This document shows, in pieces, positions 23,350 through 34,302 of a stretch of 64,000 nt of DNA. Position numbers and translations under genes: made by a program. The notes beneath the pieces are model-generated. The model saw only the letters and a list, made by a program, of their open reading frames with translations. It was not told the origin of the DNA and made no database searches. Location: the NCBI RefSeq assembly GCF_000002425.4, contig NC_037253.1, positions 9,215,310-9,279,309 on the forward strand, written 5' to 3'. Positions within the stretch are counted from its first letter, which is position 1. Each line of letters begins with the position of its first letter. This stretch comes from Physcomitrium patens (Eukaryota; Streptophyta; Bryopsida; Funariales; Funariaceae).

Positions 23350-25299
23350 TTTACTACTGCTCCAATCTTGGTACATCCAGACTTTACAAAGGCCTTTTAT
23401 TTAGAAACTGATGCTTCGGATTTCACTTTAAGAGCTGTACTTTCAGAAATGGATGAAGACAAGAAGCTCCATCTGATTACATTCTATTCTCGAAAGTTCT
23501 CTGCTGCTGTAATCAATTACAAGATCCACGATAAGGAACTTCTTGCCATAGTGGATTCTTTCCAAGAATGGCGTCACTTTCTTGAAGGAGCTGTACACCT
23601 AGTGACCGAATATACAGATCACAAGATTTTGGAGTATTTCATGTCGGCTCCAGTTCTAAATCGACGTCAAGCTTGGTGGAGTATGTTGTTATCTAGGTTT
23701 GATTTTGTTATCACTTATCGACCTGGAAAGTAGCAAGGACTATCTGATGCCTTATCGAGGAGATTGTATCTTGTACCAAAGGTTGGAGAAGCAGCGTTTG
23801 ATCAACAATGTACGACGTTATTGAAGCCAGAGCAATTTCAACTTTGCGCTACTATTGTGCTAATTGATGCTGACTTCCAAAATCAGGTACGTGTTGTGAC
23901 CATTGAAGATTCAGTAGCCATTGATATTAAGTAGCGGGCCAATGACGACAAGTTCAAGGTGGAAGGAGATCTTTTATACTTTGAGGAGCGATTATATATC
24001 CCAAAAGGACCAGCACGACTCTGAGTTTTTCAATCTCGCCACGATTTTCTAGCTGCGGGATATTTTCGATTCAACAAGACCTTGGAGCTTATTTCTCGAG
24101 ATTTTTGGTGGCCCCAAATGTGGAAGGATGTGAAAGATTTTGTCCTCTCTTGCGACATCTGTTCAAGATCTAAGAATCCTCGACAATTACCTTATGGACT
24201 CCTACAGCCATTGTTGATTCTACGTCGACCATGGTCTTTAATTTCCATGGACTTCATCACGGACCTGCCATCATCGAACTCATTTGACAGCATCTTTGTC
24301 GTTGTAGGTCGGCTTACAAAGATGGCACACTTTGTTCCTTGCAAGAAGACTTCGTCCAATGAAGTCACAGCAAGGCTCTTTCTCGATAATGTGTATCGAT
24401 ATCATGGACTACCAGATGATATCGTATCAGATCGAGGAATCCAATTCGTATCAAAGTTTTGGAGATCTCTCTTTGAAATATTGAAGGTGGATATCAAGCT
24501 TTCTTCGACTTTTCATTCTCAAACTGACGGCCAAACGGAATGGGTGAACTAAGTCTTAGAACAATACTTACAATGCAGCATCAACTATCAGCAAGACGAT
24601 TGGACCACATATCTACCGTTAGCCAAGTTTGCATATAACAACACCCTCCATGGGTCGACTCAATACACACCATTCTTTTCCAACTATAGGTATCATCCGA
24701 AGCTTGATTTATTGACTCCGTCAACAAATAACAATCCAGCAGTTGAAGGATTTGCGAAACAACTATCAGAGCTTCAAAATACGTTGAAGCTTCAATTACA
24801 ATCCGCTCAAGAATCCTACAAGGCGTCTGCAGATAGATTTCGAAATCAAGCATCTACTTTCAAAATTGGAGATAAAGCATGGCTTCTTCGACGGAATATC
24901 AAGACCAAGTGATCATGTGATAAGTTGGACTATCAAAGATTGGGACCATTTATCATCCAAAAGCAAATCAATCCAATGGCATACTGTCTGGAATTACCGG
25001 CTGCCATGAAGGTACATCCAGTCTTTCCTGTTTCTCTGTTGGAGCCTTATCGAGTTTCGTCTTTTCCTGGAAGAGTGCAATGTCTGCCACCTAGTATTGA
25101 GATCGAGAACCATGAGGAATACGAGTTTGAAAAGGTGCTGAATTCATGGCGAAAATGGGGCAAGTTGGAGTATCTTGTTCATTGGTACAGCTACGACATT
25201 AATGAGCGAACGTGGGAGCCAGCTGAAAATCTCGCTAATGCGCCGCAAAAGATACAAGAGTTTCATCAACAACATCCTCATAAACCTAAGCCGGTTTGA
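23350..25299 (+). pseudogene. Chromovirus B pol, second part: RNase H, integrase, chromodomain
   Basis: Continues the RT frame after C. RNase H starts at TTAPILVHPDFTKAFYLETD near 23356. The H2C2 and integrase core are in 24082-24552 (CDICSRSKNPRQLP, ISMDFITDLP, VSDRGIQFVSKFW). Then comes the region before the chromodomain (24712-24912) and the chromodomain proper, with KLEYLVHWYSYDINERTWEP near 25160-25220. A single frame runs throughout, with nonsense codons (for example 23731-23733, 24022-24024, 24550-24552, 24910-24912) but no frameshift that I can see. Confidence 0.9.
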
Positions 25300-25436
25300 C
25301 GAAAGCTTCCTTCTGAAGCTTGCTCACTCAAGAATATAAGAAAGGAGGAAAGCACCACCAAAATTCGTAGTTGATGTAGTTATTTTCTCCAAGATAAAAT
25401 AGAATTTTTTCAGTAGCCATAGTTTGGTCTTTTGAT

Positions 25437-25790
25437 ATGGATAGCCAAGAGATAGATACTATGCCAGTCAGATTATCTCAACCGACTAGCTCACGAAGGC
25501 GACCCCGAGATGAAGAACTGCCTACACCACGACGACGACGGAAGATACCAAGTAACCTATCATTGGTGATTGTATTTGAGTCCAAGCCTGCTTACGATGG
25601 TCAGCTAGAAGGCATGTTTGCAGGACAATTTCACAATGAGGACACAGAAGTTCATGCTTGGTCAGAAGTTGAAAGAGTAGGCCACTACCATTGGCTTCAA
25701 GGGCCGATGAACCACTTGCCTCCTGAACAACAGTTGGAGTTCATAGCAAACGTTATGCGACAGATCTTCATTTTCTTGCGTTGGTACTAA
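25437..25790 (+). CDS. Chromovirus B accessory ORF (unknown function), intact
   Basis: A 117-codon ORF between the chromodomain (ends 25299) and the 3' LTR (25841), in a different frame from pol. It is uninterrupted although pol carries many stops. The N-terminal third is strongly basic (SSRRRPRDEELPTPRRRRK), suggesting nucleic-acid binding or nuclear targeting. The C-terminal part has GHYHWLQGPMNHLPPEQQLE and then an AN-MRQI tail. Both parts align with the ORF at the same place in C and A. There is no signal peptide or transmembrane helix, so it is not envelope-like. I do not recognise the family. It may be expressed from a spliced or internal transcript, which the sequence does not reveal. 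Confidence 0.75.
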   Translation: MDSQEIDTMPVRLSQPTSSRRRPRDEELPTPRRRRKIPSNLSLVIVFESKPAYDGQLEGMFAGQFHNEDTEVHAWSEVERVGHYHWLQGPMNHLPPEQQLEFIANVMRQIFIFLRWY

Positions 25791-25840
25791 TTAACAACAA
25801 CATTGCTTCTCATAGACCTCGAAGCTAAAAAAAGGGGTGA

Positions 25841-26137
25841 TGTTAGGGACATAGTCCTTAGAATCTTCTAGAGACAAGTTTCTAGAATCTTCTAGAAGCA
25901 AGTCTCTTGAACCTTCTAGAAGCTTCCTAGTTGGTAGAAGTTGCTTGAGAAGCTTCCTAAATAGGAGTATATATTGGAATCGAGGCTGAAGAGTTCTTCA
26001 ATCTCGACAACACATCTCTTGGAGCTCTAGTTCATCTCTCTGGTGTTGTTCTTGTATTCATCTGATTAATCTAGTTCTTGCCAATTCTTCTTGAACTTCT
26101 TATTAGATCTCGAGTCTGTATTTCTGTGTCCGTGACA
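25841..26137 (+). repeat. LTR of chromovirus B (3' LTR)
   Basis: 297 bp, TGTTAGGG...GTGACA with canonical TG...CA ends. The polypurine tract AAAAAAAGGGGTGA directly precedes it. Confidence 0.95.
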
Positions 26138-26142
26138 TATTG

Positions 26143-28712
26143 TTATAACCTGAGGTATTATAATTTGTGGCATTGCAACCTGAGCAAGTGCATTCTCAGC
26201 CTCATTAATAGGAACTCTTGTAATTTTAGGTGCAACATTGAAGCAATCAGGTGTTTCATTTGTAATCCGTTTTAGATGCAAAATCTTAACAACTTCAATT
26301 TTAGCCAAAGATGTCATAGGATCGAGATTCATTGTAAACATTTTCAATGCTTCAAATATAAGTACTTTATTTCTTTGTTGATTGGATACTTTTTCTTAAA
26401 GAGATGGAAATATATTCTCTTCAAAACGACAATTTTGTAAATATGCACGCAATTATGTGCCAGTTGATGGATCAACAATACGAATAATGCTTGGTGAATC
26501 AAAACCAACATATATGTCTTCTCGTTAATAAGCTCTAATGGTATATCGTTGAGGTTCTAGTACTGGAATCCAAGCACGGCAACCAAATACTCATAAGTAA
26601 GATACATTTGAAATACGACCTGAAATGAGCTCATGTGGTGAAACAATTTCAAGAGAAGAAAGGTAGAGTGTTTTAATGCTGCAGCATGTAAAATTGCATA
26701 ACTCCACATAGATGCAAGTAAATTTGCATGAGGGAGGAGTAGATAGATCATGAGTTATATATGCTTTATAAATGACTCTGTAGGTCCATTTTGAGCATGT
26801 TCATATAGAACACAATATATCAACTCAATTCTTGTTGCAATATAATAATCTTCAAAAGACTTTGATGCAAATTCTTTTGTATTATCCATATGCAATATTT
26901 TTATAGGATAATCAAGAAAATGTACTTGAAAATGAATAAGCATAGATATAAGATTGACAAACACCATGTTTCAGGTTGATAATAATGAAACATATGATTG
27001 TTTACCTGATGCATCAATAAGGACTAAAAAATAATAAAATGGTCTCGATATTGGATTAATAGGACCACAAATATTACCATGCAACCTTTCAAGCATTGGT
27101 GGTAATTCTTGTAGGATTTTTCAAATTGAAGGCCAAGTAATTATCTTGCCTTGCACACATGCGCAACATAATTCCATAGAATTTACATCTGCAGGCTTTA
27201 AATTATATATAATTATACATGGAATGATCTTTCTAAATAATGTAGATCTTGGATGTCCCAATCGTCCATTCTAGAGAGAAGCTCGACTCTCTGTGATAGA
27301 TGATGCAAAATTAAATATAATGGGAGGCCAAATTGCAATTCGGTATAAACCATTTTCTATAGCAGAAGCTTTTTCAACAACTTTATACTTCTTTGTAAGA
27401 ACCAAAACCTCTTTTCTATTTAAAATGGTGACTGAGAGGTGATAACCATTGATACGCACATCTCGATAGCTTATCAGACTCCGAGATGCTGAGGGTGCAA
27501 ACATTACATGTTTACATTTTATGATGGAACTTGCAAGTAATTTTACCATTGTTGTTCTTTCTTGGAAACAAAACACATTTGTTCTAGCCATGGTCATCAT
27601 ATTTTTAGTTTCCCAAGTTAAAGATTTTTCAATAAAAAATCGTCTATCTTGTAGGATATTATGTATTGTTGCAAAATCAATGAGCGCATCATTTGATTCA
27701 TCATTGGAGGTTTTATCATTCATATAAGCGTCTAAATCATCAACTCCAATTAAATCTATGGATACATCCATGGTATAAACTTCACAAGCTTCAACTCGTA
27801 GTTTCTTATTTTCTTGGAATATTTTAATAAAATATTGTTAAATACAGCATGCATGTACTAAATGTCCAATCATTCCACATTTATGGCAAGAATACATCTC
27901 TAATTTTTATTTTCTACTATAATTAATAGTAGAACGTTTATTCTTTCTATATGGGTAGAAATGGTCATGAGTATGACTTTTCTTATGCTTATGTGCATCT
28001 TTCCCATATTTTTATAATTTTTTCTTAGACTTTGAAATATTAAGTAGATGAGATTCTAGAACTGTGGATTAAATAGGACAAGATTCTGCATTGCACAAGA
28101 ATAGTTCATTTTGTAAGAAGTAGATAGGATATGAAATCAGAATGACTTTGAAATTTCATATTCCTATATTATTGTGCAAGCACAACATATACAAGAGGAA
28201 ATATAGAGAAATTTTTTTGAATCATTTCTTCTTGAAAGATGCTTTGTTTACATAATTGTAATTGTGAGACAATACTATATATTTTACTATTAAAAATATT
28301 TAAATTTGAAAAATCCAAAACAAATAAATGTGTCCATTTATGCAGTGCACATGGAAGGAAAATGGACTTTTGATGATCAAACCTGGATTTAAGATTCTTC
28401 CAAAGTTTTGCAAGATCTTCCATTTCCAAATATCGATGTTATAATGCATGTAGAAGATGATGACAAAAGAGAAGAAGTGCTTTCTAATGGATAGCAGGAA
28501 GAATTGAAGTTCTTATTGTAAGAGATTCTTCAAACATAATAGCATTTGAGAGTTGTTTCGCAAATAAATTTGCTTTTGTCATTTTTGCCTATAATAGATA
28601 ATTATTTCTATCTATAGTCAATACTTGAAATAGAAGAGTTTGAAAATATTGGAATGTAGTAGTAATAGTTGGAACCATAGTAGAAGCAATTGAAGATATT
28701 GAAGCACTCATT
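26143..28712 (-). pseudogene. Copia D: gag, protease, integrase and connector (5' half)
   Basis: Read downward: gag starts near 28712 (MSASISSIASTM), with the UBN2-type gag core at 28169-28429 (EDLAKLWKNLKSRFDHQKS). A perfect zinc knuckle, CHKCGMIGHLVHAC, is at 27847-27888. Protease and the pre-integrase region are at 27271-27771 (ATIHNILQDRRFF, then FAPSASRSLISYRDVRINGY). The integrase core is at 26755-26967 (LHMDNTKEFASKSFEDYYIA, ending in NGPTESFIK), the C-terminal part at 26557-26751, and the connector at 26143-26347. Several stops and frame changes are present. The element would have packaged and integrated its own RNA; it is now dead. Confidence 0.87.
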
Positions 28713-29338
28713 ATAAATAAATTTGAAAATACAAGATCAAGTAAAAAAGTTGAGTAAAATGTATCTTAAAATATAAAGTCAAATAAAATGATAAAATTGA
28801 ATTTGAAATCAAAAAAATTAATTAATTATTATTTTTATTTTTATTTTTTGAACAAGGTTGTGGATTGTGATAGTGAAGCAGCAGCAGCAAGGTGGCGGTG
28901 GCAGTCAGCGGTGATAGCATCTGGCAGCATCAACATTAGCGATAAGGTTGGCAATAGGCAACATCAATAGTCGGCGGCAGGCAGTGGCAGTATCAATGGT
29001 AGGATTCGTAGTAGGTAGTAGCAATGTCAACGATAGGGTCCGCAATAGGCAGCGATAGGCGACGGCGGTGGCGCTTGTTCAACTGCACTATTTGGTAGCA
29101 AGCACAAGGCACAATAGGGAGGCAAGGCTAGAGCAAATACTCTAAGCAAGGAAGTAAGGCAAGGCAATCTAGCAAGCAGCTAAGATATGAGGGGCAAGCA
29201 AGAAGTGCAGCAAGATCATGAGTTACACATCAAAGTAGTAAAAATCACACAAGGAGCAAGAGTAGCAACAGCCTTGAAGAGTCAAGACTAGAACAAAAAA
29301 ATTGTAATAGTGTATAAGAACAAATTGTGCTGATAACG
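28713..29338 (-). other. Copia D 5' leader and primer binding site
   Basis: Between gag and the 5' LTR. The minus-strand sequence directly after the LTR, CGTTATCAGCACAATTTG (29321-29338), matches the TTATCAGCAC-type tRNA-Met priming site of plant copia elements. The remainder is an untranslated leader containing degenerate GCAGCA/GGCGGC-type short repeats at 28875-29110, typical of such leaders. Confidence 0.7.
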
Positions 29339-29649
29339 TGTTGAGAATGTTTAGAAAGACTCAAGAGTAGTAGTAAGTAATACACACACTAGAGCATTTC
29401 TAAGGAAAGAGAGAGCTTTACACAAAATCTATTGATCTGATTGTGTCACATATATAAAAGAAGAAGGAGAGAGAATAAACAATTTCTCTCCACTACATTC
29501 CAAATACTATAGCTATGGTATTCACTATAGATTACAATAAATATTATGGAGAGCATTGGTTACACAGTTTCTCTCCACTACATTCCAAATACTATAACTA
29601 TGGTATTTACTATAAACTACAGTAAATATTATGAAGAGTGCCGGCTACA
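29339..29649 (-). repeat. 5' LTR of copia D
   Basis: 311 bp. The minus strand starts TGTAGCCGG and ends TCTCAACA. It holds an internal tandem duplication of about 68 bp (units near 29500-29567 and 29568-29635, each with CTCTCCACTACATTCCAAAT). The partner LTR at the other end of D is missing. Confidence 0.8.
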
Positions 29650-30660
29650 TTTAATGCTCTTAATCGATATGGCTGATTTGAGCGAGTTCCAGCGATGGGT
29701 ACAAGAGTGATGCTGAGTTGACGTCAGTTCTATTCTCCGACGTCCTTGTCAACAAAATCAACTGTACGTTCTCTGGGTGCCACATGAGTTGACTATGCTG
29801 TGATGTTGAGAACATATGCACAGATTCGTCCCAGCCACTTTGAATCTGGGCCATTTGAAGTCTGGTATCGGGAATCCAGATCGCTGGACTAGGTAAACTC
29901 CTTTAATGACGTCTTTTTCAAAATTCTATAAATTAGCTTCTCTTCCCAATCGAAACAAAATAACAATTGGAGTTTCGGTGATGTACAGGACATGGAGTGG
30001 ACTTCATGCGAGCCGTTTCTGTGAGTGTGATACGCTTATGCAGATGATCATAGCTCACAGAGACGGCCTTTACACAGGCATTGAGGGTTGAATTGGAGGC
30101 TGTCAGGGACACAATTCGTGAGACACCTGTGATTCGGGCACCAGTTTTGCAGCCATCGAACAATTTTAGTTGACTTGTGCCGAGAAGTTGGAGCCATGGC
30201 CTGCGGTGCACCACCGCCAATACTAAGGAGGAAATCTCTGTATCCCGACGTCACAAACTGAGAACCCACAAAGGCGAATCCATCGTCGGCAGAATCGCCA
30301 TCCGGGGAATTCTGGCTCCGCTCGAACAACTCACCTCGTGAGGGAGATGGAGATGAGACATACATCGTGGTTTTTGTGGCACTGTTTGCTCTAGCCGCCG
30401 CCTGTGCCAGTATATGGATACTCCTCCGAACAAAACATCGACCACCGTCTGAACACAGTTCGGAAGCAAACAATGCAGAGAATTATAACGCTAATCGTGT
30501 GAATGAGCAGAAGAGGGAAGAATATGGCGACGAAGCTCATCACAGGGGAGGCAAGTGGAATGCAAGCTCAGTAGAGCTCGTGACAATGGCAGGAGAGACC
30601 CAACCAACTTTTCTAGCTCGTCCGATTCCCACAGTGGCCTCGAATCAAGCAGTGGGCGTG
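29650..30660. other. Intergenic, possible hypothetical ORF
   Basis: Non-TE DNA of mixed composition. The plus-strand ORF 30367-30684 (105 codons) starts with a hydrophobic stretch, VFVALFALAAACASIWILL, like a membrane anchor, followed by a polar tail that runs into the minisatellite. An overlapping minus-strand ORF, 30048-30473, has no recognisable motif. Neither can be called a gene from sequence alone. Confidence 0.35.
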
Positions 30661-30846
30661 GAATGCACTCTCTCTAAACCCTAACTCACTCGAATGCACT
30701 CTCTCTAAACCCTAATTCACTCGGATGCATTCTCTCTAAACCCTAATTCACTCGAATGCATTCTCTCTAAACCCTAATTCACTCGAATGCATTCTCTCTA
30801 AACCCTAATTCACTCGAATGCACTCTCTCTAAACCCTGATTCACTC
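30661..30846 (+). repeat. 31-bp minisatellite with telo-box core, six copies
   Basis: Six head-to-tail copies of a 31-bp unit beginning GAATGCAYTCTCTCTAAACC and continuing CTAAYTCACTC. Five copies are nearly identical and the last is slightly diverged (CTGATTCACTC). Five units contain AAACCCTAA (plant telomere-type/telo-box); in the last it is AAACCCTGA. A partial copy with CTCTAAACCCT follows at 30841-30858. Confidence 0.92.
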
Positions 30847-31241
30847 TAAACCCTCGGCGAATGGTTCCAATTGCGATGATCGGCTTGTAGCAAGCTCTGC
30901 TATAGAAAAACCCTAAACCTGGTTGACAAGTCCTGCAGCAATTTTGCTTCAGGAAGTAGCTTGCGATGAGGACGATGAAGGCTCAACGTTCGAATGGGAG
31001 AGAACACGTTGGTTCTTTTTTGTGTGCCCATGGAAGGGAATGGGGAATAGCTTTGAGTAACGCCAGACCTAGATCTACTTGTGCTCTTTCGGTTCGGTAA
31101 TTGTCTTGGAGTTGGCTTCACACCCTTTTTGAAAGTAAATTATTGGGTATACCAAGAATGTTTATAATTATTTTCTTTTCTTTTTTCATTTTTTTAAGGT
31201 TCATAGTTTCTCATGGAATTCTAGGCTCTAACCATTGATAG

Positions 31242-31283
<42 letters not shown>

Positions 31284-33658
31284 AAATAAATGGTAAGATT
31301 ATACAGGTGAATCCATGTTAAATCTTTTATATTGTTAAACCACTATTTTGTGGAACATTGGTATTTAAGTTCCAAATTTGCATTATTTTTTTATTTGGGG
31401 TTTCTTTAATGAAATTATTATCATTCACAAACTAATCAAGTTCTAAAAAAAATTAATCAATTTAACTTAATGAATATTTTGTAATTGTACATCTTTCTTT
31501 TTACATTCAATGGATTTATCTTATATTGTGACTCTCTTTTGGTCATCTTAGTATCATCATCATTGGTGATTTTATGAAACATGTGTATGTATATATATAT
31601 ACACACATACATAACCAAAATAATTACCTATACATAAACATAAAATAAAATTTATCAATTGTTTGTATATATGTTATATATAAATATAAATGTCACAAAG
31701 CATCAATTTAAATATATCGAAATTGATCTTTTATAATAGATTCTTAAAACGAACAAAAACAAAAACAAGTATAAAAATCAGTAATGCCGGAATGTAAACT
31801 TCAATTTCAACATTTCACAAAAATCTAGGATCGCTGATACTTTCTCAAGTGAATGATAAATATATCTGCTACAATGCCTGACAAATAATCAGAAAGAACA
31901 TGTGCTAAGAACGACACCCCTGTTGATAAAACTCACATCTTCGATGAAGACATGGAATGCAACCCACACAAATCAAGGCATGGTTTAGTTCTATTTCTCG
32001 AAGATTCACGAGTGTCGGCGGAAAGTCAGTTGTCTGAATCACAAACCCAGAATTGACGAAGAATTTTTTCACAACCAACATCGAAGTCTAGTCTCAGACA
32101 CGAAGTTGTTTAGGATTCGCAGGCGGCGGCGATGCTGACGCCATCCCAGAGGCGATGCAGTTAGCATTGCAAAACGACCACCAGCAGGTCTTCAGGCGAT
32201 GGAGCTGGTGACGATGGCGGCGCCGACACCGCACACTCAGCCCTCCTCCTCCGAGGTGCGGAGACGCTCTCAGGAGTCGCGGGGAAAAGAGGTTCTACTG
32301 AGTCGGCCTGGCTACAACTGCACGAAGAGGAAGACCCACCTAGGTTCTTCTTCTTCTTATATTCGTGTCTGTGCTGGAGGCTCCAACAAATCATGCTAAT
32401 ACACAGATGGTGATCACCATTGTTGTTGCAGTCCTTTGAATAGATGAGTATCGCGAGGACGATGATTCGGATTCTAGCAATAGTGTGACCATCCACTCGT
32501 TCTGCGACCACGAGAGTCGGGGACGCAGGGTGTGCTGTGGCGATGGCTTCGTTGGATCTGATCGTCCAACTCTTGCGTTCAATTTGTTCAGAGAAAACGC
32601 GGAGATAGCATCTGTTTGTTTCTGTGTTTTTTTCTTTTTTCTCTTGTTTTCTGTGCAGATTTTTTTACTATTTGTTTTACATGTATTGTTATTGATTTTA
32701 GGTTGAAATTCTAGTTGATAGTATAAAAATAGGATCTTGGCCATTAGAAGCATCTGCTTCTGAATTAGTTTATCATTTTGATGTTGTTGTTTTTTGTTTT
32801 CTATTTTTTTTTTCTGTCTTCTTGAACAAATTTTTTTATTTACTTTTTGAATTTATTTATTCATTTTTATTTATAAAGAGGTGTCTTTGTATATAATTGG
32901 TCAGACTCGGAAAATTAGGAAAAAGAACAGATAAACCAAGGACGGAACACACTTAGAATTTACTTAGAAACGTAAAGTAAAAGTAGAGCTCTTAATGCAA
33001 ATCATAGCAACAAAAAAACAGAAATAGAAATAAATCTAAAACTAAAATAAAAATAAAAATAAAGTCTGTTTAGAAGTGGTGTTTTTCATGCAAAGAGTTT
33101 GAAAATAAGTATGAAAGAAGAATTGTGTATATTTCGATTTGCTTGGCCCAACTTGGGTTTGGTTTTTTGGATTCTTCTATTTTTCTCCACTATGTTCACT
33201 TACTCCCTAACTTTATTCATGCAAAGTGCTAAAACTTTCACAATATTGATTTCAAAGCCCAAATATATTTTTTCTATTTAGAGCATTCTCATATTCGTCT
33301 CTTGCAAATTTCAATTTTTAAATTGTTTAAAAACGTTGTAGACACCACATCATTTTTTATTTTTTATTTTCTCAAATTTTTAAATAGACACAATGTAGGA
33401 GAGAACATATGTATGCATACATGAAAGCTGGATTGGTAGCTATTACTCCAAGGTACCCAACAAATTATTCTAGTTCGAACAAGTGTCAGTTGTATTTCAA
33501 AATCAAATAAAATGTGCCAAAAAAAAAACTCTTCACCTCTTAATTTAAAACGAAAGCACTGGTTCTCCTATCAACCACGTCATCATCTAAGTGTGCTAAA
33601 ATGGCAGTTCTCCAAAACCCAAATTTAAATAAAACGCTCAGTCATCAAAAGAACTCCT
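30847..33658. other. Intergenic AT-rich DNA upstream of DCAF1
   Basis: No supported gene. There is a pure AT dinucleotide run at 31244-31278 and short poly-T stretches. A more GC-rich island at 32090-32600 has overlapping ORFs on both strands (32161-32511 minus, 32199-32399 plus) without recognisable domains. The rest is low-complexity A/T sequence. Confidence 0.5.
31244..31278. repeat. (AT)n microsatellite
   Basis: Uninterrupted AT dinucleotide repeat of about 17 units. Confidence 0.95.
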
Positions 33659-33669
33659 CTATAAATAGA
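33659..33669 (+). promoter_or_regulatory. TATA box of the DCAF1 gene
   Basis: CTATAAATAGA matches the plant TATA consensus. Transcription would start near 33690, giving a 5' leader of about 600 bases before the ATG at 34303. The leader has a GAAC/GAAT-rich purine tract at 33721-33802 and upstream ATGs at 33834 and 33841, whose ORFs (71 and 103 codons) end before the main start. Part of the leader could be an intron. Confidence 0.55.
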
Positions 33670-34302
33670 CCCAAACCCAAAGAGGAACCAAAGTTCACGA
33701 ACAGAGAACAAGACTCAAGGGAACGAACGAACTGACAAACGAACTAATGAATGAATAAACAAACGAATGAACGAAAATGGATGAATACAAGGATGAATGA
33801 TAGACGACATCGTGGCGCCCTTATGGTCATTCATTGATTCATGGGGGTGGGGTACATGCCATGCCATGTCATGCCATGCACATTCAAGCGGGCAGGGCTG
33901 GGCGGGGAACGAAGCTCCAACGATACTCCGTCGGTCGGTCGGTCAGTCAATGGAAAGAGAGGTGCCCTAGCGCGGCTGGAAGAAGAAGAAGAAGAAGCCA
34001 AACGGAGAACGCAACGCGATTTCGGGAGAGCCAGGATCTTAGGGTATAGAATTCCCCATGTCGTTGTTGCAGGGAAGAAGAAAGGGAAGAGGAACCGGAA
34101 CCGGAACCGGAAGAGGACCTGGAAGTGGAAGAGGGAGGGGAGGGCGAACTAGGATTACGGCGTGTGATTGCACGCCTGCAATTTGGGCGGATCGGAAGGA
34201 GCAGAAAGAACAGCATCGTCAGTAGAACCGCTCAGTGTTGGCGAAGAGGAGGAAGAGGGGGTTTGTAGAGAGTTTGGATTCGTTGTAGGAGTAGCAGGAG
34301 GG

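Larger units (their letters stand above)
13829..26137 (+). mobile_element. Ty3/gypsy chromovirus B (inserted in copia D, itself split by C)
   Basis: Plus-strand element with 297-bp LTRs at 13829-14125 and 25841-26137 and a perfect 5-bp target duplication TATTG (13824-13828 and 26138-26142). Element C sits between its RT and RNase H. Without C and one target copy the element is about 5.9 kb. Order: LTR, gag, protease, RT, RNase H, integrase, chromodomain, accessory ORF, polypurine tract, LTR. Its LTR sequence is unlike that of A and C, so it is a different family, although the proteins are clearly related. By eye its two LTRs differ at about 16 positions. Confidence 0.95.
5480..29649 (-). mobile_element. 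Ty1/copia element D, split by nested chromoviruses
   Basis: Minus-strand copia element in the order 5' LTR (29339-29649), primer site, leader, gag, protease, integrase, connector, reverse transcriptase (RT) and RNase H. It is interrupted by element A (7361-13757) and element B (13829-26137). A 66-bp piece of D, 13758-13823, remains between them. Removing the two insertions and one copy of each target duplication leaves about 5.4 kb, a normal copia length. The connector then reads in one frame across both scars, with two nonsense codons. The 3' LTR and polypurine tract are missing; homology ends near 5480, where the RPL23A pseudogene begins. The domain order integrase before RT identifies copia. 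Confidence 0.88.

Noticed and set aside
25437-25790. Accessory ORF as a retroviral env gene
   Set aside because: It is in the env position but has no signal peptide, no transmembrane helix, no cysteine pattern, and is only 117 codons.
30661-30846. Regular 31-bp repeats as a CRISPR array
   Set aside because: The units are contiguous with no unique spacers, and the DNA is from a plant nucleus.
30661-30846. A true telomere
   Set aside because: The telomere motif occurs once per 31-bp unit rather than as pure TTTAGGG repeats, and unique sequence flanks it on both sides.
32199-32399. Duplicate of the 30367-30684 ORF because both contain ELVTMA
   Set aside because: Only about six residues match and the order of the surrounding motifs differs, so it is likely chance.
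34168-34302. Upstream in-frame ATG of DCAF1 as the true start
   Set aside because: The added 45 residues look like translated leader, while MAEEGEG at 34303 is a typical start. It is not excluded.
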